Shown here piece after piece: positions 52,553-61,874 of a stretch of 64,000 nucleotides of DNA (positions are counted from its first letter, which is position 1; the number at the start of each line of letters is the position of its first letter). A program made the position numbers and the translations under genes. Location of the stretch: NCBI GenBank assembly GCA_002353825.1, contig DEKJ01000063.1, positions 62,001 through 126,000 of the forward strand. The letters are read 5' to 3'. This DNA is from Prevotella sp. UBA2725. GTDB lineage: Bacteria; Bacteroidota; Bacteroidia; Bacteroidales; Bacteroidaceae. The notes below the pieces were generated by a model. That model saw only the letters and a program-made list of their open reading frames with translations. It was not told where the DNA came from and made no database searches.

Positions 52553-52596
52553 ATGTGATTCTTGCTATTCTCCCAATTTCATCCAAAATCAAGCTA

Positions 52597-52604
52597 TAAT
52601 TTTG
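52597..52604 (+). promoter_or_regulatory. -7 element for the tripartite efflux operon
   Basis: TAATTTTG, 28 bases upstream of the ATG at 52632. Confidence 0.65.
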
Positions 52605-52631
52605 CAGGCGTATTCATCAAAAAGGATAATT

Positions 52632-53933
52632 ATGCAAAAGTTTCAAGCATCCATCGTCATGAAAGTGGTATTGGCTATGTTATTAGGGATAGCCTTTCCG
52701 TGGCAAGCCCACGCCCAGCGCACCCTGACCTATTTTCTTGAACAAGCCCGGCAGAACAGTCCGCTCATCATAGCTTCCCAGAACGCGAAATTGCAGCGTG
52801 AGGAGGAGCGCCAACGACTGAAAGCGCTCTATACGCATGCTCGTTGGGAACTCGGCGGCGACCTGCAGTTCGTGCCAATCATCACCACTGACGGCGGCAG
52901 GACACGCTTCAAGGCCGATGCACAGTCGGCTGACAGCTATGCCGGTTACGATCCCGGACAGACGAGCAGCCATCTCAATGCAGGTATCCAGGTGACGCAA
53001 CCGCTGACCGGCGCGCGCGATCTCCGCGATGCCAACAATCTGCTCAATATCCAGAACGCTATCTCCGATGAGCAGATGCGGCTGACGGGTCATGATCTCG
53101 ACCGCCAGGTCACCGAGCGCTACCTGCTCTGCCTCCTCGACCTCCGCAACGAGCAGATCTGCCACACCATCGATAGTCTGCTTGTACGCCAGGAGCAACT
53201 TATCCGCAATCTCTCCAGTCAGGGACGCGCGAGCTACACCGACCTACACCTAATAGAGATTGAGCGCAAGGATAACGAGAATCAGCGGCTCTCGGTCCTG
53301 CAAGATTACGACAACCACTACGCAGATCTCAACGTGCTCTGCGGCACCCACGACACTCTGTCACTTTCCAATGTCTCGTTGACGCTCCCTGCTCCTGTGC
53401 TCACGCAGTCATCATTCTTGAAGCAATATCAGTTACAGAAAGACCAGGCTGAAGCCGAATACAAGACCAGTCTTCGCGACTATCGTCCGCAACTCTCTTT
53501 CTTCGGCAATGCGGGGAGCCAGACTGGCACCTACGCCGACTTCTACAAACGATGGGGCTTTGCCGTAGGCCTCCATCTCACCTGGACACTCAACGATGGC
53601 GGACAACTCCAGCGGAAACGCAAAGAGATGCAGATCGCGCAGCAGACCTACGATTATCAACGGTCGTTCGCTGACACGGAGCGCAGTTCTCGCCTCCGCC
53701 AGCTTCGCACGCTGATGCAGACACAAGACGAACGCATCCGGCAGACGGAAGCGCAGGTAGCAAGCTACCGATCGCTCCTCACCGACCTGCAAAAAGAGTT
53801 AGCTGCAGGGCGCCGCTCCGTCCTCGACGAGTTGAAAGTCTTCCGCGATTTCCGCAGCGCCTGCAACCAATTGGAAGTCTTGAAAATCAACAAACAACTG
53901 CAGATTAACACCTATAATTATTGGAATTGGTAA
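52632..53933 (+). CDS. Outer-membrane efflux channel (TolC family)
   Basis: 433 residues with a signal peptide (LAMLLGIAFPWQAHA, cut near residue 28). TolC-type repeats: RTLTYFLEQARQNSPLIIASQN, a central beta/helix segment and long helices (ETYNTSLRDYRPQLSFFGNAG, AVGLHLTWTLNDGGQLQRKR). Shorter than typical 450-490-residue members. ATG 52632 was chosen because the -7 element ends at 52604. First gene of outer-membrane channel, adaptor, RND pump. Confidence 0.88.
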   Translation: MQKFQASIVMKVVLAMLLGIAFPWQAHAQRTLTYFLEQARQNSPLIIASQNAKLQREEERQRLKALYTHARWELGGDLQFVPIITTDGGRTRFKADAQSADSYAGYDPGQTSSHLNAGIQVTQPLTGARDLRDANNLLNIQNAISDEQMRLTGHDLDRQVTERYLLCLLDLRNEQICHTIDSLLVRQEQLIRNLSSQGRASYTDLHLIEIERKDNENQRLSVLQDYDNHYADLNVLCGTHDTLSLSNVSLTLPAPVLTQSSFLKQYQLQKDQAEAEYKTSLRDYRPQLSFFGNAGSQTGTYADFYKRWGFAVGLHLTWTLNDGGQLQRKRKEMQIAQQTYDYQRSFADTERSSRLRQLRTLMQTQDERIRQTEAQVASYRSLLTDLQKELAAGRRSVLDELKVFRDFRSACNQLEVLKINKQLQINTYNYWNW

Positions 53934-53962
53934 AAACGTAGAGACGGTAAAACACATTGATT

Positions 53963-54841
53963 ATGAAAGCATATATTTATCTTTTTCCACTCTTTCTTTT
54001 CACAGCATGCAACAGCTCACAGAAGCCCGCTGATGAGGAACCTACTCCTGCCACAGAGGTGAGCCTAACGACGATCCAAACAGGCAGCATCGGACAGACT
54101 GTCACAGTCCAAGCTCAGACTGACTACCTGCACCAGGTGACGCTCACGGCCCCCGTCACGGGCTATATCCGCGTCCTCACTGTTCGCCCTGACGACCCAG
54201 TCTCACGTGGCAAGCTCATCTTCACGATGGTCAGCGCAGAGCAGCAGGCCCTCGGCATGACCGCTACCCCACTCTCCGTCCACTCATCCTGCTCCGGCAT
54301 CGTCAGTTCCGTGGTGCCTCAGAACGGCAGTTTCGTAACCGAAGGCTCACCGGTCTGTATCATCACTGACCTCTCGAGCCTCGTGTTCAAAGTGAAGGTA
54401 CCAAGCGAATACAGTCGTCAGATTCACACGGGAAGCCACGGCATGCTCCTCCTCCCCGACGGACGGCATATCGCCATCACCCTTGCCCGTCCGCTCATGG
54501 AGATGAACACCGATGACCAGACTGTGGAATATGTGGCTCACGCCCGCGTAGGCTATCTCCCCGCAGGCCTCACGGCGCAAGCAGTATTTGCTGTCGGCAG
54601 TGGTTCCACGACGCATCAGATTCTTCCCAAGACGGCCGTACAAAGCGATGCGAACCTCTCTACCTACTGGGTGATGGTAGCTGAGAACGACTCCACAGCA
54701 AGACGCGTCCCCGTGACGGTCGGCAATCAGAACAGCACCGAGATTGAGATTCTCTCACCCCGATTCAATTCCTCCGACCGTATCATCTCCGAAGGGGGAT
54801 ATGGACTCGAAGACCAGGCAAAGATAAAATTGAAAAATTGA
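53963..54841 (+). CDS. RND efflux adaptor lipoprotein
   Basis: 292-residue membrane fusion protein. Lipoprotein signal LFPLFLFTAC (Cys16), lipoyl halves around VTLTAPVTGYIRVLTVRPDD and HSSCSGIVSSVVPQNGSFVT, and beta-barrel DLSSLVFKVKVPSEYSRQIH, VGYLPAGLTAQAVFAVG. It appears to lack the long coiled-coil hairpin: only about ten residues separate the two lipoyl halves, which makes it a short adaptor. ATG 53963 is preferred over the TTG at 53957. The 47-base gap to the pump gene contains no terminator. Confidence 0.85.
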   Translation: MKAYIYLFPLFLFTACNSSQKPADEEPTPATEVSLTTIQTGSIGQTVTVQAQTDYLHQVTLTAPVTGYIRVLTVRPDDPVSRGKLIFTMVSAEQQALGMTATPLSVHSSCSGIVSSVVPQNGSFVTEGSPVCIITDLSSLVFKVKVPSEYSRQIHTGSHGMLLLPDGRHIAITLARPLMEMNTDDQTVEYVAHARVGYLPAGLTAQAVFAVGSGSTTHQILPKTAVQSDANLSTYWVMVAENDSTARRVPVTVGNQNSTEIEILSPRFNSSDRIISEGGYGLEDQAKIKLKN

Positions 54842-54888
54842 AAGAATGAAATAATGAAAGAGGATATAATGATTTAAAGATTGTGATA

Positions 54889-57800
54889 ATGGAACCACAA
54901 ATAAATAAGAAGCCATCCTGGTACCAGCTCTTTCAGAAGCCGGTACTGTTCATCGGCGTACTGTTGCTGCTCTTAGGCATCTACAGTTATCTCAATACGA
55001 CGAAGGGATTGTTCCCTGAAGTGGAATTTCCGCGTATCACGCTCATCGCCAATGCCGGACAGCAGCCCGTGGACCGTATGATGATCACGGTGACGAAGCC
55101 TTTGGAGAGTGCCGTGAAGAAAGTACCCGGAGTGACCTTCGTCAAGAGCGTGACCAGTCGCGGCAGCACGCAGATCGACATCTTCTTCCAGTGGGGCGGC
55201 GACATCTACGGTAAGAAAGCACAGCTCGAGAGCCGTGTCAATGAGATCAAGAACTTTCTTCCTCAAGGCACCGTCATCTCCACGGAGGTCATGAACCAGA
55301 GCCTCTACCCCGTCTACGGCTTCACGCTGAAGAGCAAGACACACAGTCAGATAGAGATGCGCGATGTCGCCAACCTCATCGTACGCCCGCTCTTCTCTCA
55401 GGTCGACGGCATCAGCAATGTCGTGGTCCGAGGTGGTAAGCAGAAGGAGTTCGTTATCATCCCCGATGCACAGAAGATGTCGGCTTTAGGCATCACGCCT
55501 CAGGCTATCAAGCAAGCCTTCCAGCAGACCAACTTCATTGAGTCGAACGGACAGGTAGCTGGTTATCAGCGACTCTACCTCACGCTCACCGATACACGTA
55601 TCCAGACTCTTCAGCAGTTGGAGAACACCATTATCCGTGGCAGCCTCAACCGCTGCGTGCGCCTCTCCGACATCGCACGCGTGGAGATCCAAAACCGTCA
55701 GGAGTTTTTCAAGATCAACGCCAACGGCGACGATGCTGTGCTCATCGACCTCGTGAAACAGCCCGGCGTGAACCTCCTCACATTCGCCAAGAACGTGGAG
55801 GCCAAGGAGAAAGAAGTGAAGAAAGCACTTCCTGCCGGTTACGAGCTCGCTCCTTATTATAACCAAAGTAGGTTCGTGGGTGACAGTATCAACAGTACTG
55901 TGCGTACAATCATTGAAGGTCTAATCCTCGCCGTCATCGTGATGATTATCGCGCTTCGCTCTTGGCGTGCAAGCACCGCTGTCATCTTCACGATCCCCGT
56001 GACCTTTGGTTTCAGCATTTTCCTCGTCTCCATCTTCGGCATCAGCATCAACATCATGTCGCTCGGTGCCATCGCAGCTTCCGTGGGTCTTGTGCTCGAC
56101 GATGCCGTGGTTATCATCGAACAGATCTATCGTGAACAGGAGGAATACCCCGACAAGAGCCGCCTCGATGTGGTCAAGGATGCTATCCATAACCTCTTCC
56201 CCGCTATGGTGTCTTCCTCGCTCTCTACGATCGTCGTCTATTTCCCCTTCCGGTTGATGAGCGGACTGGCAGGCACATTCTTCTCTGACCTCGCCACGAC
56301 GATGGAACTGACGCTTATCGCCTCCTTCTTAGTGACTTGGATTCTGCTTCCTACCATCTATCTGACGCTGACCAAAGGCAAGGCATTCAAGCCACATCAT
56401 CATTGGGACAACAAGGAAGAAATGGAGAAGTCTGCCATCCATAAGGTCCATTTCCTCACATGGGCATACCGTCGCCCTGCTGTGGCTATCGTTTTCCTCC
56501 TGCTCATCATCGGTGGGGCTTACCTCTCCTACTCTAATCTTCAGACCGGCTTCCTCCCCGATCTCGATGAAGGTTCCATCGTGCTCGACTATCACTCACC
56601 GGCCGGCACGGATCTGGAAGAGACAGACCGACTGTGTCGTGAGATGGAGAAAATCATCCTCGCTCATCCAGAGGTCGCAACTTACTCACGCCGTACAGCT
56701 ATGGGCATGTCGTTCAGCGTCAAACCGACCAACTATGGCGACTATCTCATTCAGCTCAAGCCTAACCATAAAGAGACGACTCCGCAGGTCATCAGTGACC
56801 TTCGCCGCGAGATCAACGCCAAGGTACCGGTCATGACCATCGACTTCGGTCAGCGCATCACCGACCTGCTCGGCGACCTAATGAGCACCCCACAACCTAT
56901 CGAGGTGAAAATCTTCGGTGACGACTACACACAGTTGCAGAAGCTCGCAGCCCAGGCTGAGACGATCATGAAGAAGACGCAGGGCGTGACAGATATCGGC
57001 AATGGTCTCGTGCCTGCCGGCTCCTCTATCGTCTTCAAGCCCGATGCACAGCGCCTCCAGCAGTATGGCATCAGCCTCACCGACTTCTCTCAACAACTGT
57101 CTTGCTATGTTGATGGTGTGCCAATGAGCCAGCCCGACAACGTCATTGAGCCCGATCCCTCCCAGGTAGCGATAACCGGCGGCTTGCAGATTGGCTCCAT
57201 CCAAGATGGTGAGCAGATGCGGCGTATCCTGCTACGCTTCACCAACTATGCCGACAATGATCCTCAGAAGATCATGCGGCAGCCTATCTTTCTTCCCGAT
57301 GGCACGACACGCCCCGTGAGTTTCTTTGCTCAGTGGGAGGTTATCCCCGGTGAGATCGAGCAGAAACGAGAGAACCTCAAGAGTGACATCACGCTCACGG
57401 CTCGTCTCGATCAGCGCGATCTCGGCACAACAGTGGCAGACCTGCAGAAAGCCTTCAACAAAGAGTTGAAACTCCCGCAAGGCTACAGCATCCAGTTCGG
57501 TGGCGCTTACTCCCAACAGCAGCAATCGTTCCAGGAGCTTGCTCTGATCCTTTGTCTTGCTGCCCTCCTAGTCTTCACCGTATTGCTCTTTCTTATTCGC
57601 AAATGGGGTATGTCCTTAGCGATCCTCTTCATTGCTGTTTGCGGATTGTGCGGCAGTCTCATTGCCTTAGGCATCACGCATACGCCGCTCAATGTGAGCA
57701 GTTACACGGGAATGATCATGGTCGTGGGTATCATTGCTGAGAACGCTATCTTCACGCTGAACCAGTATGACATGAACCGCAAAGCAGGAGGATCTGTGAG

Positions 57801-58017
57801 TGAGGCTGTTGACTACGCCATAGCTCTGCGTATCCGTCCGAAGCTCATGACGGCCATCAGTGCGGTTCTCGCCCTCATGCCACTGGCTTTAGGCTTCGGT
57901 CTTGGTGCCCAGATGCAACAGCCGCTTGCCATCGCTGTCATCGGCGGGTTCTGCGTAGCTCTACCCTTGCTTCTTGTCGTGCTCCCCACGATGATGCTGA
58001 AGATCATGAAGGAATAA
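54889..58017 (+). CDS. RND efflux pump
   Basis: 1042-residue RND transporter with the standard 12-helix, two-loop build. N-terminus WYQLFQKPVLFIGVLLLLLGIYSYL, then GLFPEVEFPRITLIANAGQQ. TM4 reads LGAIAASVGLVLDDAVVIIEQ with the Asp-Asp pair of drug-type (HAE) pumps and without the DFG of metal pumps; TM10-12 include GMIMVVGIIAENAIFTLNQY (AxN variant with Glu). Best placed among AcrB-like or uncharacterised Bacteroidota pumps; substrate unknown. Start ATG 54889 preferred to the GTG at 54883. Confidence 0.92.
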   Translation: MEPQINKKPSWYQLFQKPVLFIGVLLLLLGIYSYLNTTKGLFPEVEFPRITLIANAGQQPVDRMMITVTKPLESAVKKVPGVTFVKSVTSRGSTQIDIFFQWGGDIYGKKAQLESRVNEIKNFLPQGTVISTEVMNQSLYPVYGFTLKSKTHSQIEMRDVANLIVRPLFSQVDGISNVVVRGGKQKEFVIIPDAQKMSALGITPQAIKQAFQQTNFIESNGQVAGYQRLYLTLTDTRIQTLQQLENTIIRGSLNRCVRLSDIARVEIQNRQEFFKINANGDDAVLIDLVKQPGVNLLTFAKNVEAKEKEVKKALPAGYELAPYYNQSRFVGDSINSTVRTIIEGLILAVIVMIIALRSWRASTAVIFTIPVTFGFSIFLVSIFGISINIMSLGAIAASVGLVLDDAVVIIEQIYREQEEYPDKSRLDVVKDAIHNLFPAMVSSSLSTIVVYFPFRLMSGLAGTFFSDLATTMELTLIASFLVTWILLPTIYLTLTKGKAFKPHHHWDNKEEMEKSAIHKVHFLTWAYRRPAVAIVFLLLIIGGAYLSYSNLQTGFLPDLDEGSIVLDYHSPAGTDLEETDRLCREMEKIILAHPEVATYSRRTAMGMSFSVKPTNYGDYLIQLKPNHKETTPQVISDLRREINAKVPVMTIDFGQRITDLLGDLMSTPQPIEVKIFGDDYTQLQKLAAQAETIMKKTQGVTDIGNGLVPAGSSIVFKPDAQRLQQYGISLTDFSQQLSCYVDGVPMSQPDNVIEPDPSQVAITGGLQIGSIQDGEQMRRILLRFTNYADNDPQKIMRQPIFLPDGTTRPVSFFAQWEVIPGEIEQKRENLKSDITLTARLDQRDLGTTVADLQKAFNKELKLPQGYSIQFGGAYSQQQQSFQELALILCLAALLVFTVLLFLIRKWGMSLAILFIAVCGLCGSLIALGITHTPLNVSSYTGMIMVVGIIAENAIFTLNQYDMNRKAGGSVSEAVDYAIALRIRPKLMTAISAVLALMPLALGFGLGAQMQQPLAIAVIGGFCVALPLLLVVLPTMMLKIMKE

Positions 58018-58027
58018 AAATTATGCC

Positions 58028-59293
58028 ATGAAATATATAATATCTATTGTATTTTTGTTATTGATATCAGTAACAAGCAACGCACAGACTCTGGCGGACG
58101 GCCACAAGGGCCGCCCCTGCAAACCAACGGATGTGGACTCCGTCTCCACAAATATAAAATTCGGGGACCGCATTGCCGACAGCCGACTTTTCCAAACGAC
58201 TTATCTCGGTGCTCCGCTCATCATCGGAGGCCTCATCGAAAAACACCAGGATAAGAAGTTTCGAAGATTGCGCAACGACTTCATGCCGACCTTCAAACGA
58301 CCATTCGACAATTATCTGCAGATAACCCCGGCCGCTATCATGGTGGGACTGAAAGCCGCAGGGGTGAAAAGTCGTAGTTCGTGGGGGCGCATGCTTGTAA
58401 CAGATGCCATTGCAACTTCATTGATGACAGCTACCGTTCAGACTAGCAAGCACTTCACCCACGTAACTCGCCCCGACGGCAGTGATAATCATAGTTTTCC
58501 GTCCGGACATACCGCCACCGCATTCATGACTGCAACGATGCTCAGCAAGGAATATGGCTATCTCAGTCCATGGGTCAGCGTAGGCTCTTATGCTGTAGCC
58601 ACGACGACGGGTCTGATGCGGATTGCGAACAACAAGCACTGGCTCAGCGATGTCATGGTGGGCTCCGGTGTAGGTATCATTGCCACGGAGATGGCTTATT
58701 GGATCACAGATGCAATCTATAAGAACAAGGGACGCAACGAACTCCCTACGGACGGGAAGAAAGAGGTCTTTGGTGAAGGCAACCCTTCATTTATTAGTCT
58801 TTACGGTGGATTCAACCTTCCTTTGAGCAATTATGATATAGATGAAAACAATGAGTTTAAGACATCCACCGGTACAACGATGGGTCTGGAAGGTGCCTGG
58901 TTCTTCTCCCGCTACATGGGTGTAGGAGCTTGCGGTACCATCTCCAACCTTCGTTATATTGTCAACGGTACGGATGCTCCCGACAATACGTTCGACTTCT
59001 ATCGGCTCAGTGTCGGACCTTATTTCTCCCTTCCGCTCACACGTCGATGGAGCTTAGGCGGCAAACTGCTGTGTGGAAGGGTGTGGTATCCAACAAAAAC
59101 GATAGATAATATAAAACTCATGCACCGTGACGGCAGGTCCTTTGGATCAGGACTCAGCATCGACTATCAGGTGCATGAGCATCTCATGGGAAGTATCTTC
59201 CTCGATTATGGCTTGCAGTCGCCCCAAAGCCGCATGAGTAAGGAATATATCCACCTCATGACGCTCGGAGCAAGAATCGGAGTAAGATTATAA
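58028..59293 (+). CDS. PAP2-family phosphatase with C-terminal beta-barrel-like domain
   Basis: 421 residues with a signal peptide (IISIVFLLLISVTSNAQ). The PAP2 core is at about residues 140-225: HFTHVTRPDGS (KxxxxxxRP-type), SFPSGHTATAF (catalytic His) and RIANNKHWLSDVMVGSG (second His). The last about 165 residues (SLYGGFNLPLSNYD, RRWSLGGKLLCGRVW, GSIFLDYGLQSPQ, LMTLGARIGVRL) alternate like beta strands and end in Arg-Leu, as for outer-membrane barrels. Probably an outer-membrane-anchored lipid phosphatase. The region after the signal peptide contains a REP-like GGACGGCC/GGCCGCC palindrome (58097-58120). It follows the RND gene by 10 bases but faces menB. Confidence 0.78.
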   Translation: MKYIISIVFLLLISVTSNAQTLADGHKGRPCKPTDVDSVSTNIKFGDRIADSRLFQTTYLGAPLIIGGLIEKHQDKKFRRLRNDFMPTFKRPFDNYLQITPAAIMVGLKAAGVKSRSSWGRMLVTDAIATSLMTATVQTSKHFTHVTRPDGSDNHSFPSGHTATAFMTATMLSKEYGYLSPWVSVGSYAVATTTGLMRIANNKHWLSDVMVGSGVGIIATEMAYWITDAIYKNKGRNELPTDGKKEVFGEGNPSFISLYGGFNLPLSNYDIDENNEFKTSTGTTMGLEGAWFFSRYMGVGACGTISNLRYIVNGTDAPDNTFDFYRLSVGPYFSLPLTRRWSLGGKLLCGRVWYPTKTIDNIKLMHRDGRSFGSGLSIDYQVHEHLMGSIFLDYGLQSPQSRMSKEYIHLMTLGARIGVRL

Positions 59294-59294
59294 T

Positions 59295-60119
59295 TTATGG
59301 GAACTGAGGATATTTGTCGAAGTCGGGCTTCCGCTTCTCCAAGAATGCTCGGCCTCCTTCCTGAGCCTCGTCAAGGGTGTAGTAAAGCATCGTGGCATCG
59401 CCAGCCAACTCCTGGATTCCGGCCTGTCCGTCAAGTTCTGCATTGAACCCGGCTTTCATCATACGCAGGGCAAGTGGTGAGCGCTCCATCATGATCTCTG
59501 CCCATTCCACAGTGGTGTCCTCAAGCTTGTCGAAAGGCACGACCTTGTTGACGAGTCCCATCTGAAGTGCTTCCTCGGCCGTATATTGCTGACAGAGGTA
59601 CCACATCTCACGCGCCTTCTTCTGACCGATGATACGAGCCAGATAAGAGGCTCCGAGACCGGCATCGAACGAGCCCACCTTCGGTCCTGTCTGTCCAAAG
59701 CGTGCGTTGTCGGAAGCGATCGTAAGGTCGCAGACGACATGCAGCACATGACCGCCACCGATGGCATAGCCGTTGACCATAGCGATGACGGGCTTCGGCA
59801 GACGGCGAATCTGCATCTGTACATCAAGCACATTGAGACGTGGCACACCGTCACTGCCTACATAACCTCCGCGACCTTTCACGTGCATGTCACCACCTGA
59901 GCAGAAAGCCTTGTCACCGGCTCCCGTGAGGATAACTACACGAATGTCAAGATGGTCGCGGCAATAGGTGAAAGCCTGACTCATCTCCCACACCGTCAAC
60001 GGTGTGAACGCATTGCGATAACGCGGTCGGTTGATCGTGATCTTCGCAATGTGATTGTACTCTTCGAAGAGGATCTCCTTGAAGTCGAAACCCTCAATTT
60101 TTTTCCATTCTCTTGCCAT
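59295..60119 (-). CDS. menB: 1,4-Dihydroxy-2-naphthoyl-CoA synthase
   Basis: 274-residue crotonase-fold enzyme closing the second ring of menaquinone from o-succinylbenzoyl-CoA. MenB-specific segments: ITINRPRYRNAFTPLTVWEM, GAGDKAFCSGGDMHVKGRGGYV, VNGYAIGGGHVLHVVCDLTIAS, FGQTGPKVGSFDAGLGASYLAR (catalytic Asp) and KKAREMWYLCQQYTAEEAL. Start overlaps menD by 26 bases. It ends 2 bases from the convergent PAP2 gene. Confidence 0.97.
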   Translation of the reverse strand: MAREWKKIEGFDFKEILFEEYNHIAKITINRPRYRNAFTPLTVWEMSQAFTYCRDHLDIRVVILTGAGDKAFCSGGDMHVKGRGGYVGSDGVPRLNVLDVQMQIRRLPKPVIAMVNGYAIGGGHVLHVVCDLTIASDNARFGQTGPKVGSFDAGLGASYLARIIGQKKAREMWYLCQQYTAEEALQMGLVNKVVPFDKLEDTTVEWAEIMMERSPLALRMMKAGFNAELDGQAGIQELAGDATMLYYTLDEAQEGGRAFLEKRKPDFDKYPQFP

Positions 60120-61761
60120 AATTATTTATTATTTGATAGTTCTCCCAATCCTCCTTCGCTTTCGTTCTCACTTCGAGCACAATAGGACGCTTAGCATCAG
60201 CACACGTGAGATCCTTCAATCCCTTCTCAAGCGAGTCTTCATCATCCGCATAATGATATTCGATATGATTGTCTGCGCAGAAGCCCTCAGCAGTAGTAAA
60301 ATACTGTGCCATGACGTTACGTGCATCCTCCTCATTTTGAAGGTGTTCAGAGAACTTCTCGAAGATTCCGCCGCCTCCGTTATTGAGCAGCAAAATACGC
60401 AGATTACCACGCAGATAACGGTTCCACAGTGCATTGCGGTCATAGAAGAAGCTCAAGTCTCCAATAATACAATACACGTTTTTGTCTGTTACAAGCGATG
60501 AGCCTGCAGCTGTAGAGAGCGACCCATCGATACCGTTCACTCCCCGGTTGCACATAACGTGATACTTAGCATAGAGACAGCCGTAGCGTACCGCCATACT
60601 GTTGGCATAATGTTCTTCAATATTCTGATTGCCAATAATCTCTTCCAACTTCTTCACGGCTAACGCAGAAGAGTATTGAGGCTCACTACAACGCTTCAGA
60701 TAAGACAGCACGTTCAATTGTATGTTTTCCCAAGCATCGTGCCAATCTAATGGAGCATCTTTATCTATTGCGTTTAAAACGTCTGCAGTCTTAGCTTGAA
60801 TGACGCCCGTGAGGTTCATGAACGTATCAGCGATCTCGCCTCGCTCATCCACACGCCAGCAAACAGCGTCTTTGGCACCACGAAGATATTGTTTCAACTT
60901 CTGGCTCACCAACGTGCGTCCTACATAAAGGATGAAGTCGGGATACACGACAGCATTTTCCTTCTCAGAAAGTCGCGTCAATTCTTCCATTCCCGTAAAA
61001 GGAACATTATGAGCATAGACTCCACTCAACGGCTCTTGCAAGACAACATAATGATGCTTCACGAGTTGTTCTATGACATCTTCTGAAATCTCTTTCTTCT
61101 GTAACTGTCCGATGACTATCACAGGGCGCTTGGCAGAATAGAGTTGTTGAAGCATTGGACTGACATCTACTGCCGAGCAAGATGACAGGCATTCTATCTT
61201 GCGCTCTTGTGGCAACTCCGGAGCTGTAAAATTATAAAGAGGTCTGTCCAAAGGTACATTGATCTGCACGGGACCGCCACCCTCTTGTGTAGCAGCAAGC
61301 AAGGCCTCGTTCACGAGTCTATTGCAGTACCAATGCAATTCTTCGTTTTGTATTACATTGGGCAACGTCACGGCTTTTCTTACAAACCTTCCCAATGCAT
61401 CGCCTTGTGGCAACGTCTGACCATCGAGCTGATTAATCCACTGCGGGGGTCTGTCGGCTGACACCACAACGAGCGGCACATGCTGATAATAAGCTTCAGC
61501 AACAGCCGGAGCAAGGTCGAGCAGCGCCGTGCCCGAAGTAACACAGACCACAGTCGGCAACCCCGTTTCCAGGGCTATACCGAGCGCATAGAACCCTGCA
61601 CTGCGCTCATCAGTAACGGAATGGCATTCAATTGATGAACAAGCATCAAGATTATGTACAATCGGTGCATTGCGTGATCCCGGACAGACAACGGCATGAC
61701 GTACCCCGTGAGCCACAAGCAATGCTGTGAGAATATTAATATTTTCCTTGTCAGAATACAT
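60094..61761 (-). CDS. menD: SEPHCHC synthase
   Basis: 555-residue ThDP-dependent enzyme adding 2-oxoglutarate to isochorismate. N-terminal ThDP/Glu region VAHGVRHAVVCPGSRNAPIV and DERSAGFYALGIALETGLP; ADRPPQWINQLDGQTLPQ; C-terminal ThDP/Mg motif VYCIIGDLSFFYDRNALWN...ILLLNNGGGGIF. Length normal. The 107-base gap to menF contains tandem 22-bp repeats. Confidence 0.96.
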   Translation of the reverse strand: MYSDKENINILTALLVAHGVRHAVVCPGSRNAPIVHNLDACSSIECHSVTDERSAGFYALGIALETGLPTVVCVTSGTALLDLAPAVAEAYYQHVPLVVVSADRPPQWINQLDGQTLPQGDALGRFVRKAVTLPNVIQNEELHWYCNRLVNEALLAATQEGGGPVQINVPLDRPLYNFTAPELPQERKIECLSSCSAVDVSPMLQQLYSAKRPVIVIGQLQKKEISEDVIEQLVKHHYVVLQEPLSGVYAHNVPFTGMEELTRLSEKENAVVYPDFILYVGRTLVSQKLKQYLRGAKDAVCWRVDERGEIADTFMNLTGVIQAKTADVLNAIDKDAPLDWHDAWENIQLNVLSYLKRCSEPQYSSALAVKKLEEIIGNQNIEEHYANSMAVRYGCLYAKYHVMCNRGVNGIDGSLSTAAGSSLVTDKNVYCIIGDLSFFYDRNALWNRYLRGNLRILLLNNGGGGIFEKFSEHLQNEEDARNVMAQYFTTAEGFCADNHIEYHYADDEDSLEKGLKDLTCADAKRPIVLEVRTKAKEDWENYQIINNYGKRMEKN

Positions 61762-61778
61762 ATGTTTTCAGTTTGATG

Positions 61779-61874
61779 TTATCGCGCCTCAGTTGTGACG
61801 CGTTGCCGCCACATATGCGTCGCGTTACCGCCCCATATGTGACGCGTTATCGCCCCATATGCGACGCGTTATCG
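61779..61874. repeat. 22-bp tandem repeats between menF and menD
   Basis: CGTTAyCGCCCCATATGnGACG starts at 61801, 61823 and 61845, with a degenerate unit before and a partial unit (CGTTATCG) at 61867 that includes the menF stop codon. GC-rich compared with the surroundings. Confidence 0.8.
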
